Assembly (NCBI RefSeq): GCF_024586455.1
Contig: NC_065920.1
Coordinates: 68,604,821 to 68,668,820 of the forward strand
Reading direction: 5' to 3'
DNA: 64,000 nt
From: Bactrocera neohumeralis
Taxonomy: Eukaryota > Arthropoda > Insecta > Diptera > Tephritidae
Each line of letters begins with the position of its first letter. The stretch's first letter is position 1. The notes below the pieces were generated by a model. It saw nothing but the letters and a program-made list of their open reading frames with translations. It was not told the origin of the DNA and did no database searches. Both the position numbers and the translations under genes were made by a program. Positions 1-13,154 of this stretch are shown in pieces.

Positions 1-269
1 ATACCTTTTGGCGCTTGAACACAAAATATAACTTGCAGCGAACGTGCTCAGAACTTCACACTCACATAGTCTAAGGTGTGTAAAGTTGCTGTTGGTAATG
101 CACTCGTTCTAAATTTAAGTAAAAGCAAAGCATTTTAAAGTAACTTTATTGAAGCTGGGGATTTTATTGAAGTAGCGCTCCTAAAAGTGTGCATGTTTGC
201 TTTAATTTGATTTTTGTGGGACAGCTACAATTTTGGATCCGATACCAGAAAAACTCGTGGAAAAAACCA

Positions 270-430
270 TTTGCTTAAAGCGGCTATTGAATATAATTTG
301 AAGAGCATACTAACGGAAGGGTGGACGCAACGGATGGATTTAAGACGAAGCCGCGGTCAACATTTGAAAGAGATTACTTATCTCTGTATTGTTTCTTTAA
401 AAAAGTAGGGAACCTCGAAATCGATCAGCC
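270..430 (+). mobile_element. 3' end of a Tc1/mariner-type element (family A)
   Basis: The translation ends in a WTQRMDLRRSRGQHLKEI-type tail, which is the C-terminus of the transposase family also seen at 1390, 18351 and 20914. It is followed by 'agggaacctcgaaat', the same 3' terminal sequence found at about 18970. Only the last part of the element survives; the catalytic part is missing. This is a dead fragment. Confidence 0.65.
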
Positions 431-1389
431 TGTCTATTTACAACTGTGCTTATTTTCCGATTTATCCTTCAAAATTCGAGAGCATCTCTACTAGCTTACT
501 TCACCAGATCACTTCCGGCACTCCGCAATGAGGTCATTGCTTCACCTTGATCAATAAACTATCATCACAAATCACAACTCAGCAAGAAAAACTTTAAGAT
601 TGTCTGTCATTCAGCAAGGAAATTTAATCTTGTATTCCGGCTTTTAGGGGACATTTCTGCCAACAGTATTACTGAAAACTGTTTTTCCAGAAGAAAAACA
701 AAAATCTTTAAGAGCCATTATCGCAATATGGTTTATTTTGAGCGCACTCAAGTTTCATCAATGCCATACTAAGTGATGTTTTTTTGGTATGTTAGAAGAA
801 GTCTAGCATCAATCAAATATTTAGCGATATGAATGCATATTAGAGGCGCTATAAGCCCAACCTTTCTAAAGGTCCTAAAGGACATACTCGATATTCTATC
901 ATCGGCGAAATAATATATAGCATCTATTGTATAGACCGAAAAGGGTTTACTTTTGTGTAAAGGGTAACTAATTAATATTTTAGGGGCCATCACTGGTTCT
1001 CTATCTCTAGAACTCGTAGCGTTCAGAACATGCGTGATGGATAATGGGTAGCTATAACATTTCTTCTAATCCATGGCTTCCAATGTTCCAACTTAAAATA
1101 TATTGGGCATTTCAGGGCAGAAAAAAAAACATTTTGTTGAATAAGGCTGAATTGGTTGCAACTTGGAATTAATTGGGCCTAAAGATGGCTTAAGTGTGGC
1201 CAAGTAAGTTCCTAAGTAAATATGTAGATACTTTAAAATAAATGAAAATGACTGATATATGCTAACAAACATCAGAAGCTTTTAAAATATTTTAATAAAT
1301 ACGAGTATATTTACAATGTTGATTGCATATGTGCTTAATCGGCAGTATTTCCGAAAAACTCTAAAAAGGTGGAATTCGCTAAAGATATA
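431..1389. other. no gene recognised
   Basis: AT-rich sequence with short chance ORFs on both strands. I found no domain, splice-consistent exon or repeat boundary that I could support. Confidence 0.5.
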
Positions 1390-2290
1390 ATGGGTGATCC
1401 AAGTCGAGGTAGTTTTTTCAAAAGCCTTTTTCTGACAGTTCCCGCATGAGTCGTGTCAAGCTGTCATGTTATTTTTTTTTCAGTATTGTTTGGTATTTTA
1501 TCATGGATAGACTTACGCTTGAACAACGTTTACAAATTGTTCAACTTTATTACGAAAATTCACGTTCTATAAAAAATGTGGTTCGCGCGCTTCACTCATC
1601 TTATGGTCAACATCATCACCCAACATTTATTAATGGATAATATTCGACCGAATGGCCAAATCCAGTAGACAGTACTTCCTGAGAGTGTACACGAAGACCG
1701 TGGAGAGTCGATCCACCGCCGATCTCAGCAACTCGGACTGAAGTATGGAACGACTTGACACATTTTGCGTCGAGATCTTAAATTGAAAGCATATAAAATA
1801 AGACTTGTGCAAGAACTGAAACTAATTGACCTTCCCACTCGACATCGCTTTGTTCTATGGGCTCTTGAAAAGTTCCAAGAAGATCCGACGTCTTCGAGCC
1901 AAATTTTGTTCAGCGGTGTGGCCCATTTCTGGGTGAATTGGTATGTAAACAAGCAAAACTGTTGCATTTGGAATAAAGAGCTACCTGAATCGAAAAAAAA
2001 CAACAAACGGATGCCGATGGGTACGTAACTTCTTCCTGTGTGGATATGTAATGTCAAGTGTATGCGTTCAATTCCACTTCGAATGAGACCTTGGCGCAAA
2101 ACATGACGCATGTCATTCGAAAGTTACCAGACAAAATGCTCGAACGAGTCAACGAAAATTGGACTCAACGAATAGAATATCTGAGACGAAGCCTCAGTCA
2201 AAATTTTAAATAGATAATATTCAAAAAATAAGTGCCGAGGAATGTTGTTTTGATTGATAACAAACATTCTCCATCAAATTTGAAGTTTCT
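1390..2290 (+). mobile_element. decayed Tc1/mariner-superfamily element, family A
   Basis: The 5' terminus 'gggtgatccaagtcgaggta' at 1391 matches other family A copies. A start at 1503 opens an N-terminal helix-turn-helix region (TLEQRLQIVQLYYENSRS). Later frames carry LKAYKI.LVQELK (about 1780) and the HFWVNWYVNKQNC segment around the second catalytic region (about 1925-1965). A C-terminal WTQRIEYLRRSLSQN lies near 2160. Frameshifts, stops and deletions break the ORF, so it cannot encode a working transposase. No 3' terminal repeat is evident. Confidence 0.8.
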
Positions 2291-4310
2291 GAAAAGAAAT
2301 CGAATATTACAGCTTAAAAATTTATATTAATAAGTAAACGTGCATTTTTCAACATTTTTATATGAAAAGGACTTAAGAATTTTAAATTTAATTGTAATAA
2401 AATTACTCATGTATAAGAAATAGAAAACTAAGAATATGTAATATTAATGTAATATTAAAAACCTTTATAAATCATAACTCAATACTTCTTACGAAGACCT
2501 AAAGTAAGACATTATGTATTTATACAATTTTAATTCATCCTTATATCCTTAAGGTGCTCTCTACATATCCACCTAAGTAAATCTCAGTATGTCTACACTC
2601 TTTCCTCATACAAGTATGGCCAGTGCATTTGTATTCATCCCACCTTATCTTCATTGGCCACCAAACAACCGCCAAATGGTGGCCACATAACGGATTGATT
2701 GCAGGGCTCGTCGACGTGGTTTCCTCAGGCTGCTACCAGACTGGTTGCATATTCACAGCTTTCACCTGTCTGTTATTTGTTTGCGGTAAAAATTGGATAT
2801 GTTCGAGCGCGAGGACAATTGTGAATGCGACAAAAACAACAAAATATCGCCTTAACCGTATTTTGTGTGACTGTGTGAAGCTCAATGCATTCATATTTCA
2901 TTTGAATTCACATTTGAGTTCGCATTCGCGTTCACATGGGCATTTAAGCGTTCATTGTTGTTTGGTTGTTGTTCTACTTGCTATGCATATATTTGCTTTT
3001 AACATCCGTGGTAACGAACGTCGTCACAAAGTAATTTTTATTAAACACAGTTTCATGGAAGTGTCGCTAACAAAATAGAAGAGTCACTCATGGTTATAAA
3101 TGAAGGATGGGAGAGAACACAGCGACCGTATGCGAAGTTGACTGTTGGAATGATTGAGAAATAGTTTAAGATAATGGTCTTATAATAATAACATTTCAAA
3201 GTTGAAAAAAGTGTGATTTTTGTAAATATTTTGTCTTAGCGACACCTAGCGGAGCTTTTATAACTAAATTTCGTTTTCTAATATTCACTGACCATTAAAA
3301 ATATAATACTTTTCTTCGATATAAAAAATTGAGTATTGATATAAACGAAGACTCTCTTCAAGATAATCCTTTTATAACAGAATATTTCGAGTTTAAAAGA
3401 AATTAAGCGTTATATGTGGTTTTGTGATAAATTACTTTTACTGACATCTAGCGGAGCTTTGTAACTAAAAAACTAGTTTGAATGTACTTTATTGAGGACG
3501 AAAGATTGCTAACTGTCGGCTTTAGTCTTTCTTATGTTTCATTTTTATTGACTATGATTTCTTTCTTGCTTACTTTTATGAGGCCCTTAACCTCTTAACA
3601 ACCGTTGTAATTGTACCTAAATCGTTAGATTACATAGATAATGCTATACTAGTTTTTAGAGCAGAGTAAAACCTTGATGCAAACAGAAAGTGTTTTCGAA
3701 CTTAACATACTTAAGACCGGTTGCCTCAAATACTGCAATATATACAAGTATATTTTTGGTTCAAAATTTCTCTAGATTACCATACAAAAACTCTAAAAAC
3801 TGAAACATATTCGAGTTCAGTTAAATTCGTCAATGTTATTTCAAAGCTCAAGTTATCCTTTTACTCGTACTAGATTTTATATTGCTGATAGCAGATATTT
3901 CATAAATCTTTCAGAAATTAGTTAAATTTTGCAATAAGCTTAGTTTACTCTTAACGAGATTTTCTATTGCTGTTATAAAATACTTCGTCTACTCTTCCAG
4001 AACACAAAAAAATTCCTAGAAAAAAAATCCAATTTGATGGGTTTTGAGTGACAGTTTTGTAATAGGTTCTGCAAAACCTAATCTTGTAAAAATCCAAAAA
4101 TTGTTGAAAGTAGCTTTTAGACTTTTACGATTTAGAGCAACGCTAAATGTAATTACAAGACCTTGATATAATTATACTTCGGCTTTAAACTGAAAGCAAT
4201 TTAACATAAATCTCCAAAGATATTCGAACAAACTTGACGGGCTTACCCAGTACGGTGAATTTAGGCCAGGTACTGCTTTACTAGATTAGACATTATTGAT
4301 CCATAATCTA
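2291..4310. other. no gene recognised; AT-rich flank
   Basis: The longest ORF here (2623-3078, 151 codons) starts at TTG, is rich in Cys/His/Leu and overlaps a degenerate 'ttcacatt'-like run at 2885-2945. It resembles no family I know and I do not call it coding. 'gacacctagcggagctt' at 3240 recurs in diverged form at 3444, suggesting a small local duplication. Confidence 0.45.
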
Positions 4311-4740
4311 TGGTTTTTATACCCTAAATTGAGAATGTAAACTTTGCACGAAGTTTAAAACACTCAGAATGAAGCGTCGGAGATCTTATCAGATATTTTC
4401 GATTTAGCCATGCCAGTTTGTCGATCTATAAATATAATACGTGAATGTGAACTCCTCAGTTTTTGAGATATCGATCTGAAATTTTGCACATATTGTATTT
4501 CTTCCAAAAAAGCTTGTTGATTTGTCGCAGCCGTCGATATTGGGCCACTATATTGTATAGATACCATACTAACTAACCGATTAAAATTAAGTTTTCGCAT
4601 GGAAACTTTTTTATTTCTGAATGGTGTTATAGATATAGTTTCAGTGCAGTCGAAGTAAATATTTCTTCCTGTTTTAAGAGTCATTAACTTAGCTGATAAG
4701 CCAATACTTGACACTCATAAGCCCATTTTTAATTAATGTT
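4311..4740 (+). repeat. diverged dispersed repeat (family C)
   Basis: The stretch begins 'tttataccctaaattgagaa' and contains 'agcgtcggagatctta' and 'ttttgagatatcgatctgaa'. This order is familiar to me from a very abundant non-coding repeat in drosophilid and tephritid introns, but I cannot confirm it by search. The 116-codon minus-strand ORF across it is a by-product and not a gene. Confidence 0.5.
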
Positions 4741-5419
4741 CACAGTCTCGAAGGAAAAAGTGAATTCTATGTTCCAAAGAGATCGGCTCTCTAGGTATTT
4801 CATTATTGCTGATTCCAAAAGTAACCATTTAGAAGGCTAAATCGTCTGATCCATTATATTTTGGGACTTTTTACTAGTCAAATTCAATTTTATTATTAAG
4901 ATTGAGAAGACTAGAGAAACTAAGATTACTCTCTCAGAGAAATTTTTTGGTCCGGCTACAAATTATGGCAGCAAAGGACAATACATACGCATACACGCGC
5001 CTGATCGGCAATAATAATAAATAAGAGGGAAATTTCGTGAAAAAGTATAAAAATTAAGAAGAAATCAAATATTAAAAAAAGTAAATAAAAAAATGTTATA
5101 AAACAACCAATTTAAAAAATTAAATGAATAAATAAATAAGAACACATTTTTCACGTGAACGTGAAATAGCGGAAGGGCACATTTTTGCGAGTGAATTTTT
5201 AAGTGGCGATTGTTTTTATCCTTCCGCGCCATACTGCGCTGCCTTGCGCGCCAACCAAGCGGATAAAAATGGCCTTTTTACGCTTCAATGCACACGTTGC
5301 AACGCGAAGTGCGGGTCACTGCGAATAGCCGTAGGGGCTTAAGCGTTCATTCTCGTGTCACCGAAGGGGCGGACTATGCACGACAGCAGCAAACACAGTT
5401 GCGCGCAAGGATATCCTGC

Positions 5420-5452
<33 letters not shown>

Positions 5453-5466
5453 GTGCGTATATATGT
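5420..5466. repeat. (TA)n-type microsatellite
   Basis: Alternating TA run with single G interruptions (atatatatgtatatatata). It causes the low-complexity Tyr/Ile ORFs in this stretch. Confidence 0.9.
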
Positions 5467-6081
5467 TTCTAAAAAGGCATTCGCCACGTTATCGTTACCT
5501 CAGCGAGTTGGTGCGCTTATTGATTCTATACCATTGCCGGGGGCGGTGTAAAGTTTATTTGCAGGAAGTGTAAATTTAATTATAGTCAAAGAGGATTAAG
5601 CGCCATGCTAAGCTAATATGTACTAATAATAATAGCGCAATAACGGTAACAGCTGCTCAGCTGCGTGTTAGCGTGATAAATTTGTAAGAAATTACTCAGG
5701 CAATTACTAAATCTAATTGGCACACGCTCACCATAGTTCGACGGTATAGCGCCTTGGTGTGGAAAAAAACACAGCATATATCCTGATTGATTTCAATTTT
5801 CTGTTGCCGAGTGTTGCTCTGCATATTTTCGCAATTTTTATCAATTGCATTTTTCGCTTGCAGAATTTATGCTTCCATTCGGTGTTGCTCAATTTTTTCT
5901 TATGGAAAATTACCCGTTGAAATTCAGAAAATATCTTGTTAATTAGGTTTTGTAGGAAATTGAATGCTCTAAAATATCTCTTAGTCTCCCAACATGAGAA
6001 TGATAAATTGCGCTTTCAAACTAGCAGACGGGAAATTTCACGTGATGACACATGCAAACATATTTCATGGCTGCATAACGC

Positions 6082-6128
6082 CATATATTCAAATATATAC
6101 ATATATATGTATATATATATACATATCT
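6082..6128. repeat. (TA)n-type microsatellite
   Basis: Second imperfect TA/TG run, similar to the one 660 bp upstream. Confidence 0.85.
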
Positions 6129-7451
6129 GTGCACCGCTATATAAACCAACACACTAGAGATGTACATAAATTACCGCTGCGCAACTTACACAATCAGCAA
6201 TCGCCAAAGTAGCAGCGTTTGCGCTAAAAAATATATTTTCATTGCCTGCTTTTAGGCGCTTAACCAACTAACTATGCCTTTGCAACCATTTTTGTGCGCA
6301 TTTTTATTCGCAAAGTTCAAATTTTAGTTTGTGCATAATATTCAAGCGTCGACCAGCTATAATATCGTGGTATCTCTGTACAGTTTTTGGGCCTACATCA
6401 ACAGTAACGAAAATAAAAGCACAATTTTGTAGCATCTATGATTTTTTTTTATTTCCTCTATAACCATATTAAGTATAGAGGTAGGCCAGTTGCAGCGCAA
6501 TTTGTTATTTTTTATTTTGAATAGTTCTATATTTGCATAATGCGCCTTTACGCCCTCTATACTTTCCTCTATTTATACTATCTAAAGGCGGCTAAGCAGT
6601 GGAAGCACTTATCTTCCCACTCTTATATAGTACAGTTATTATAAACGTTGCTAAATTATCTTTATAGATGTATATATGTATCACAGTTTCTTTATATTTA
6701 GTGTTAAAGCTCTTTGGCATTAATCAGAAACCCCAAATGTAGGCAACATTTTTTAATTCAAAAGTGACAACTATGACAACTGGATTTTATGTTTATTTCA
6801 TAACGATTTTTTTGATAGATATTCGATAAATAGCGTGACCTACATCTAAGTTAAGACCAATGGCATTCTTGGCAAATTTTTTAAACCAAAATATAAAAGT
6901 TGCCTACTTTTAGGCATGCAATACGACAAGGTTTTGAATTCGACCAGACTTTCTTGACACCTAGACTTTAAAAATTACACCTGACGCTTATTAAAGGTAA
7001 ATAAAATATCGTTAGGATCTTAATATGGGTTTTAGAGCTGAAAAAAGTTTTGTACATAAAAAATATAATATGCTATTAAAATTCAGAACAATATCTCATG
7101 TTTTCATATAAAAATGCTGAAAATTCAGCCGTTGAGACCTCATCTCCCTGAGATGACAACATATGACAATAACACGAACAATTTTCAAGTTTTATATTGA
7201 GGGATAGTAAATAAGTTGGCGGAACTTCATCAGAATTGAAAACAGTTAAATTCTGATCATAGTATGCTGAATAGATACTAGATAAACTAAAGTTGCCAAA
7301 ATTTTTTGTGAAAGACAGCTAGGTCTGATCTCCAGAAGACACCTGCAGAAATGGGGTCAGTTTTAGTCAAACAAAAAAATTTTTAATTTCTCTTCTTATA
7401 TTAGTGATATTTTTAAGTAAAAAGTACATTTTGTTATCAATAATAACAGAA

Positions 7452-7510
7452 AACAAGTAAAGAAGGACTACATATGTTCGGGTAAAATCGAGAAATCCAT
7501 ACTCTTGCAA
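7452..7510. repeat. terminus of 'tactcttgcaac' repeat (family B)
   Basis: 'acaagtaaagaaggactaca' is followed by 'atactcttgcaacttgcca'. The same junction begins the longer family B copy at 32236. Only the end is present before an RTE-like fragment takes over. Confidence 0.55.
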
Positions 7511-7579
7511 CTTGCCAGGACTAAGGCTAAGCAAATTTCTTAAGGTGCAAACAGTCCACCAGAGGATCGGAATTCAAGC

Positions 7580-7860
7580 ATTTCTTCTTCATTGGCGTAG
7601 ACACCGCTTACGCGGTTATAGCCGAGTGTACAACATCAGGGAGTTTTCTACTTTTCATTGGGTTTTTTTTACATGGCGGGTCCCAAATCCAGCGCCCAAC
7701 CCTGGGAAGGGATTTTTCGCATTCTCACTTTAGCTCGCTTCCAAACGGATATTTTTTGTCTACCCTGAGGATACTTGGTCCAAGACTGAAAGTCGCGAGC
7801 TGCTCTGAGCCATATTTAAAAGAATCGTTTCTGGCCACACCAAAATAAATGTCTCATCGA
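7580..7860 (-). mobile_element. RTE-type non-LTR retrotransposon end fragments
   Basis: 'ggcgtagacaccgcttacgc' at 7586 is the minus-strand version of the RTE 3' end also seen at 51380-51405 and 60885-60905. It is joined to 'ggcgggtcccaaatccagcg' (7675), which resembles the stretch next to the RTE endonuclease start at 41575. Nothing here is coding-competent. The join of a 3' end to a 5'-like piece may be an internal deletion. Confidence 0.65.
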
Positions 7861-7939
7861 GATAATACGTTTCATGACACTTCGGTGAACATCTTTCACA
7901 TACGGCTCAACGCGACGCCTTTCTCCAAAAATTTATATA

Positions 7940-8345
7940 ACTATATGTGACGCGCTTACGAGGCCCAAAACATCCTTCGAAAATGGTTTTCTGGGAAAAG
8001 CCTTTCGATAAAAATAATCGTCAGTTTCTCGTTATCTCTAATTGTTAATCGACGGGTTTTCAACACCAAATCTTTGATTTGTTGAACGTGAGCTTCGTCG
8101 ATTGAGGTTGATGGTCGCCCAGGACGCTCTTCGTCTTCGACACTTTGATGGTCGTTGGAACTATATTTCACTTGTAAATATTTTTTCTTTTGATCTATCA
8201 CATTCTGCACATTCAAGTATCCGCAGGAAAATTAAACAAAATTTAATGCAAATTCTTTGCTCAACAAATAGACATCGCAAAAAACGAAAAACTATTTTAG
8301 CAGCTCACAAAACGAAAATCAAACACTAATAAATAGTTTGACATG
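7940..8345 (-). mobile_element. mariner transposase N-terminal fragment
   Basis: On the minus strand, SVEDEERPGRPSTSIDEAHV followed by QQIKDLVLKTRRLTIRD is the classical mariner linker between the two helix-turn-helix motifs. An upstream frame gives EQRICIKFC, the usual mariner start region. The DD34D catalytic domain is absent, so the copy is inactive. Confidence 0.8.
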
Positions 8346-8389
8346 AAATTTGACATAATTACTGACAGTAAAAAAAACATAATTCTCTA

Positions 8390-8870
8390 CATATGTATAT
8401 ACGCGCGCAGTTTAAATTCAATTTTCATACACTGACGGCATATAGTATTGACCGATATGCGGTATAAAGTTACCCGGAAGTTCTAAAATCTTTGTATGAG
8501 GTATATGGGGACTAAGGGAAGTATTGGTCTGACTCAACTCAATTTCGACATGCAGACATACTATTGTCAGGAAAGGATTATTCCTGAATTTCAATTGTAT
8601 TCCGCACATATAGACATATTTGCGGTAAAAAGTAAACTATAGGTATTGGGGTTGGCATATTCGGTATTTAGGAGTTTGAACAGTTTATGGTCATAAGGTG
8701 GCATATTCCAAAGATACTATTCTTGCAAACTTTTGGTAAATTTTGACATCGGTCCTTATAAAACTCTCTATAACAATTCCGGTGGTAAAATTTAATGTCT
8801 CTGGATTGATCACTCGCTTAGTTTTTTTTAATAGTACCGCTATATATATAACGAATGAACGGATTTAATT
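8390..8870. repeat. dispersed repeat, family B copy
   Basis: 'tatatggggactaagggaa', 'gtattggtctgactcaactc' and the 'attcggtatttaggagtttg' region match 32540-32720 in the same order. No coding capacity. Confidence 0.6.
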
Positions 8871-9054
8871 TTATTTTCACACCGCTGGTTGGGATTCTTA
8901 TATGACTTATCTTGAGAGAATTTGGCTAGTTGGGCTTGAACGGTTTGAAAGATATGCACACTAAACCGATTAGGGGTAGAAGCTACGCCCACTTTTTTCA
9001 AAGTTTCAAAATTTTTTGCCCACAAATGCCCCTTGCTACTGCGATACTCTGTAC

Positions 9055-9440
9055 CAAACTAAAGTAAAATTTGACGAAATTGATTGTAGAACGAAATGTC
9101 AACTTTACGCAAAAAATTGCAATCCCGATATTTCGGGACCCCGGTGATGGGACTCTAAAGTAAAAACTAACGAAAATGTATATCGATTTAAATACCAACT
9201 TTGCTTGGTAAAAATGCAATCCCGACTTTTCGGGATCCCGGGAATTCGGGATTAAAAAATAATGGCTGACGAAAATTTATGTATAATTAAATAGCAACTA
9301 TATTTAGTAAAAAAAATGCAATAACAATTTTTCGGGATTCCGGTGATTCGGAATTCAAAACTGAAGTGCGGCAAAAATTTATGTAAAATGAATATCAACT
9401 TAATTTAGTAAAAAAAAAGCTACAATCCCGGTTTTGTGTA
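9055..9440. repeat. 100-bp satellite array 1 (about 3.5 units)
   Basis: Units of about 98-104 bp each contain a palindromic core of type 'atcccgatttttcgggat', seen at about 9120, 9218, 9319 and 9423. Between cores runs 'gacgaaaatttatgtataat' and a 'ttagtaaaaaatgcaat' segment. The last units match, in order and orientation, the end of the larger array at 44340-45100. Confidence 0.85.
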
Positions 9441-11410
9441 CTAAATGAAAGAATCAAAATAATTTGCGTGCTCTGATACCAGTTCAGAACTTTGACAACC
9501 TTTGTGATAAGCACTCATCGCCTCAAATCGGACATAATTTCACTAATAGAATCACGCTAGAGAAAATCGCTTAGAAAATTGGACGAAACAATTTGTCACC
9601 CTACATTTAAGAATCATTCAAACATTTACTATTCATCTTGAAAATACATATCTTAACACAGCACATATCCTTGTTCAACATGCTGCAACAAAATCAAAAA
9701 TGCCTTATACATAACATACATATTACTCGTATAAGCAACAACATACTATGTTTATGAATGTGAACATGTACTCGCACTTAAGTCGCATATAATTAGCGCA
9801 GTAATTAAGGGAAAAAAGAGAAGCACAAAAGTACTGTGTTAAACTAAAGAATCACAAAAGCAAACCAAACACTTGGCTAACACACACACCGAATAAATTG
9901 CCCGGCAGAAAGGATATATGCGATACTAGAGGAAGAAAAGTGAGAAGGGCGCACATTGTGCAGGTTTAGAAATCCGCACTTGTCACGGCAATAAAATATA
10001 AATAAAGACTTGCAAACACGTAATGGTAACCAAAAAGTGAAATGGCGAACAGTCAGTAGGAAATATGTGGTTCAAAAATTATTCACTTATTTGGATTTCA
10101 GAAGATTATGAAGAACTAATATTAAGATTGTTGCAAAATTTTAAACGGATAGGATATTTTGACAGTTCAAGCTAGGTAGATGCTGTACTTATTGTAGCTT
10201 TGATTGCTTCTGAGAAATTTTTTGGAGAACAATATTTGGTTTTGAATGATAAATGAGTCCTAGATCATTTCATCTTATGGAAGTAAAGAAGGTTTTCATT
10301 TTAAATGTTGAGTTTCTTAAAGAACTCATATTTTTTTTAAAATAAATCTCCATTTTAATCGATTTTTCACGATATGGCTCTATAAATGTGATGATTGAAG
10401 TAAAGCGGAGGTTTTAAAGAAAAATTTCCAAAGAAATATCTAAGCAAGTTTACAATTTTTTTGTCTTAAGTTGATATATACTTTAGAAAAAATGTGAAGG
10501 ATTCTGTCCAATTAATATGTTTTGGTAGATATACAATTTTAGGAGCTCATTATACATGTGGAATGGACAAAAAATGGTGCTGGATATTTTTTTTAATAAC
10601 AATGATGCTGAGTTATTTTCGCAAACATTTTCAGTCTGAATTTCATATACATATTTGATAACATATTTGAATATTTGAATTTAATCATTAGTGATAGATT
10701 CAGAATAACCTTAATTCAAAGATTTTGATAAAAGCCTTCAATGCAAGTAATTTAGTTCGACATGAACCCAAGTACGATCGCATTGTTTCGCTTTCGAGCA
10801 ATGTTGCATCTTAATCTTGATCGATATCTTCTTGAAGATCAGTGACAATACTTCGTTTAGAGTTTTGTAGTTGTCTTTAGTCTAGTTGTATTAAGAAGGT
10901 GCTATAAATTATTTTTAAAAATCCTTAAAATGTCCATATGCCTTATGATCCCATATCGAGAAACTTTTCGAAGCTGTTGATGATGTCCGTCAATCTCTCG
11001 TTTAATGTTTTATAGCTGGATTGGGTTAGGTTGAGTAAAGAAAAACTCATACAGTATTTTGGAAATTTCTTTAGATAGTAGCAGAGCTTATGATTTCTTT
11101 AGGAGAGTCTTCTCAAGAATTCGGTATATAATTTAGATAGTCATATATTAAAGCGAATTTTTGGTTTATACATGACATACTCTTTCGATTTAAATTTTGT
11201 TAGTGGTTTTAGAATAACTTCATTGAAAAGTCGAGAATGAGCAATTTGGAAAGTACTGAAAGTATCAGGAGTAACCATTATCTTATATCGAAAGTATTTT
11301 CGAAGATATCAGGATACTATTTGGATACACCATTTGTACTACTTTTCAGTTTTATATAATAAAATCATTAAAACTAGCTGGAATAAATGCACAAAGATGA
11401 TGTATTAAAA
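9441..11410. other. no gene recognised
   Basis: AT-rich non-coding sequence without a long ORF or a clear repeat. Two segments near 10790-10900 and 10930-11000 both describe 'tcgatat/gatcagtgac'-like text loosely, too weak to call a duplication. Confidence 0.5.
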
Positions 11411-11577
11411 TAGAGTTGAACTTCCAAAACTCGAGAATGAAGTGTTGCATAACTCGCACTCTTAAATTGGCACTAGAAATCAAATTTCATACAAATTTCC
11501 TTCCATAACTGGAAGTCTCTCTAACTCGAAGTTTTTGTGTGGATTATGATGATTCGAGTTAAGGAAGTCCAACTGTA
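11411..11577. mobile_element. MITE with pogo/Tigger-like terminal inverted repeats
   Basis: The left end 'agttgaacttccaaaactcg' and the right end 'cgagttaaggaagtccaact' are imperfect inverted repeats. A TA dinucleotide lies at each side (11411 and 11576). The interior repeats the 'taactcgaag' motif. Total size is about 165 bp with no coding capacity. The TIR text resembles pogo/Tigger ends, which is recalled knowledge and not a search result. Confidence 0.75.
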
Positions 11578-12519
11578 TATTATATAATTGCTTGTATTAT
11601 AATGCTTTGGTTGACGTTTTACACCTTAAGGTATTACCTTGGCTTTGATTCTTGCAAGTGACAAGACTATAAAATGTTTGGCTGCAGCCGAACTTTACGC
11701 TACCTTATTTGTTTATCTTATTTAATATAATATTTCTTGGTTTTTAGGAGGGTACGTTAGCTTTCAAAGTTCTATGTGTAATTGTTTACCACTCCTGTCC
11801 TTAAGCTTTTCTGAATGTATTTCCTACTGACCCTAGAGTATTATGTACTCTCTTATTCCACCAACAACAAAACCAAACACACACTAAAAATATTAATGTC
11901 GCATGTAAGCCGCACACAAACACAACCAACCAACTAACAAAGCATGCATATTTATGTACGAATTATATATGTATGTATGTGTATGTACAAATGTAACAAC
12001 AACAATAACATGGCAGCTAACAACAAATGTATTCGGCAACAATTTATGTAAACCGTTACAAGAGAAAATTTACATGCACGCACTAATTACCACAGCACGC
12101 TAACTACACACACACACAGAACACGCACACATGCACACGCAAGCTTTATATGTGTATGTGTTTATGCAAAAAATGGATGCGCAGAAAACTATGCAACACT
12201 TATAATGTCTATATGTATGTATTTGTATTTGGGATTGTATGCAAGCACAAAGGGAAAGCAACAATGGTTAGAACAACTTGGTCACACTTACAGACACTCA
12301 CGCATACATATACACGCAAATACACACACAAACGCAAATTGATGGAAGTGCTAACGAGTTATTCTACTTTCTTATATTTTTCATGCAGTTGGCGCAATAG
12401 TAACGCTGGGAACTTATAATGACAGCGCTAAAAAATATGCAGCAGATTAAGAGCAATAAAGATTCAGACGCCTAAAAGTATGCAGAGTTTATACAAAGCA
12501 TATAGAATTGTTGCATAAT
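11578..12519. other. non-coding, with CA/TG microsatellite tracts
   Basis: Holds a family-B-like 3' terminus around 11650-11705 ('gactataaaatgtttggctg'). Then follow TATG and CA tracts from 11960 to 12330 that give spurious Thr/His/Tyr ORFs. Possible promoter-proximal DNA of the gene starting at 13155, but no core promoter motif is convincing. Confidence 0.45.
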
Positions 12520-13154
12520 TGAGTGCGCTGAAAATATTGACCAACCAAACCAGACTACGACAATAGAGAAGAACAAAAAGGTCTCCGAGTGCCGTAAATA
12601 CTTATTAAACCGCTGAAAAGGTTAATTACGAAATATAACGAGGATAAGAAGAATAAGCGAGAAAGCAGCAATTAAGCGCAGTGAAGGAACATTATTTATA
12701 ATACAGCAGTAACAAAACGTTATAACTAAAACTAAACACTACAAGGATATTGAGCAACAAGCACACAGAACATGAGAAAGCCAACTTACAGCCTACACAC
12801 AGGACTTAAAAAGGAATTGCAAAGCAAGAAATAATTATAAAATAATTAAAACGGCATTACAAGCACCGTATACAACTACGGTTATGTCCATACAATGACC
12901 ATAGCGGAAGCTTTAACTAAAAGCTGCTTTAGCGAGGCAAGTGCACAGCAAGTAACCAAGCCAAATCAATGTAAAGCACAACAACACAAAGCAGTTTAAG
13001 AGACGCTAAGCTACGTGACAGGTTCTCAAAACGAAGCAGTGCAATTTTTGAGATCGAACTCAACACACACTGCGGAAAATTTTGCAGTTCAAAGAGTGTG
13101 CTTCCGTAAATTTCTGAAAATTGATTTTAAGTAAGCGAACATTACGTGGCGAAC
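12520..13154 (+). promoter_or_regulatory. probable 5' UTR of the DPP-like gene
   Basis: The stretch just before the start codon is less T-rich than flanking introns and rich in A/C/G (many 'aagc', 'acaac', 'cacag' words), as fly 5' UTRs often are. The transcription start cannot be placed, and an upstream non-coding exon is possible. 'ggcgaac' directly precedes ATG. Confidence 0.4.

Larger units (their letters stand above)
4741..7450. other. upstream non-coding region with microsatellites
   Basis: No coding exon is supported. The section around 5160-5560 is less AT-rich than its flanks and could be regulatory, but it shows nothing diagnostic. Two TA-type microsatellites are listed separately. 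Confidence 0.45.

Noticed and set aside
2623..3078. 151-codon plus-strand ORF
   Set aside because: Non-ATG start, Cys/His/Leu-heavy, overlaps a degenerate short repeat, and no family or splice signals.
4364..4714. 116-codon minus-strand ORF
   Set aside because: Lies wholly inside a non-coding dispersed repeat in antisense.
5288..5573. Overlapping ORFs around a TA microsatellite
   Set aside because: Tyr/Ile runs are microsatellite translation; no start context, domain or splice support.
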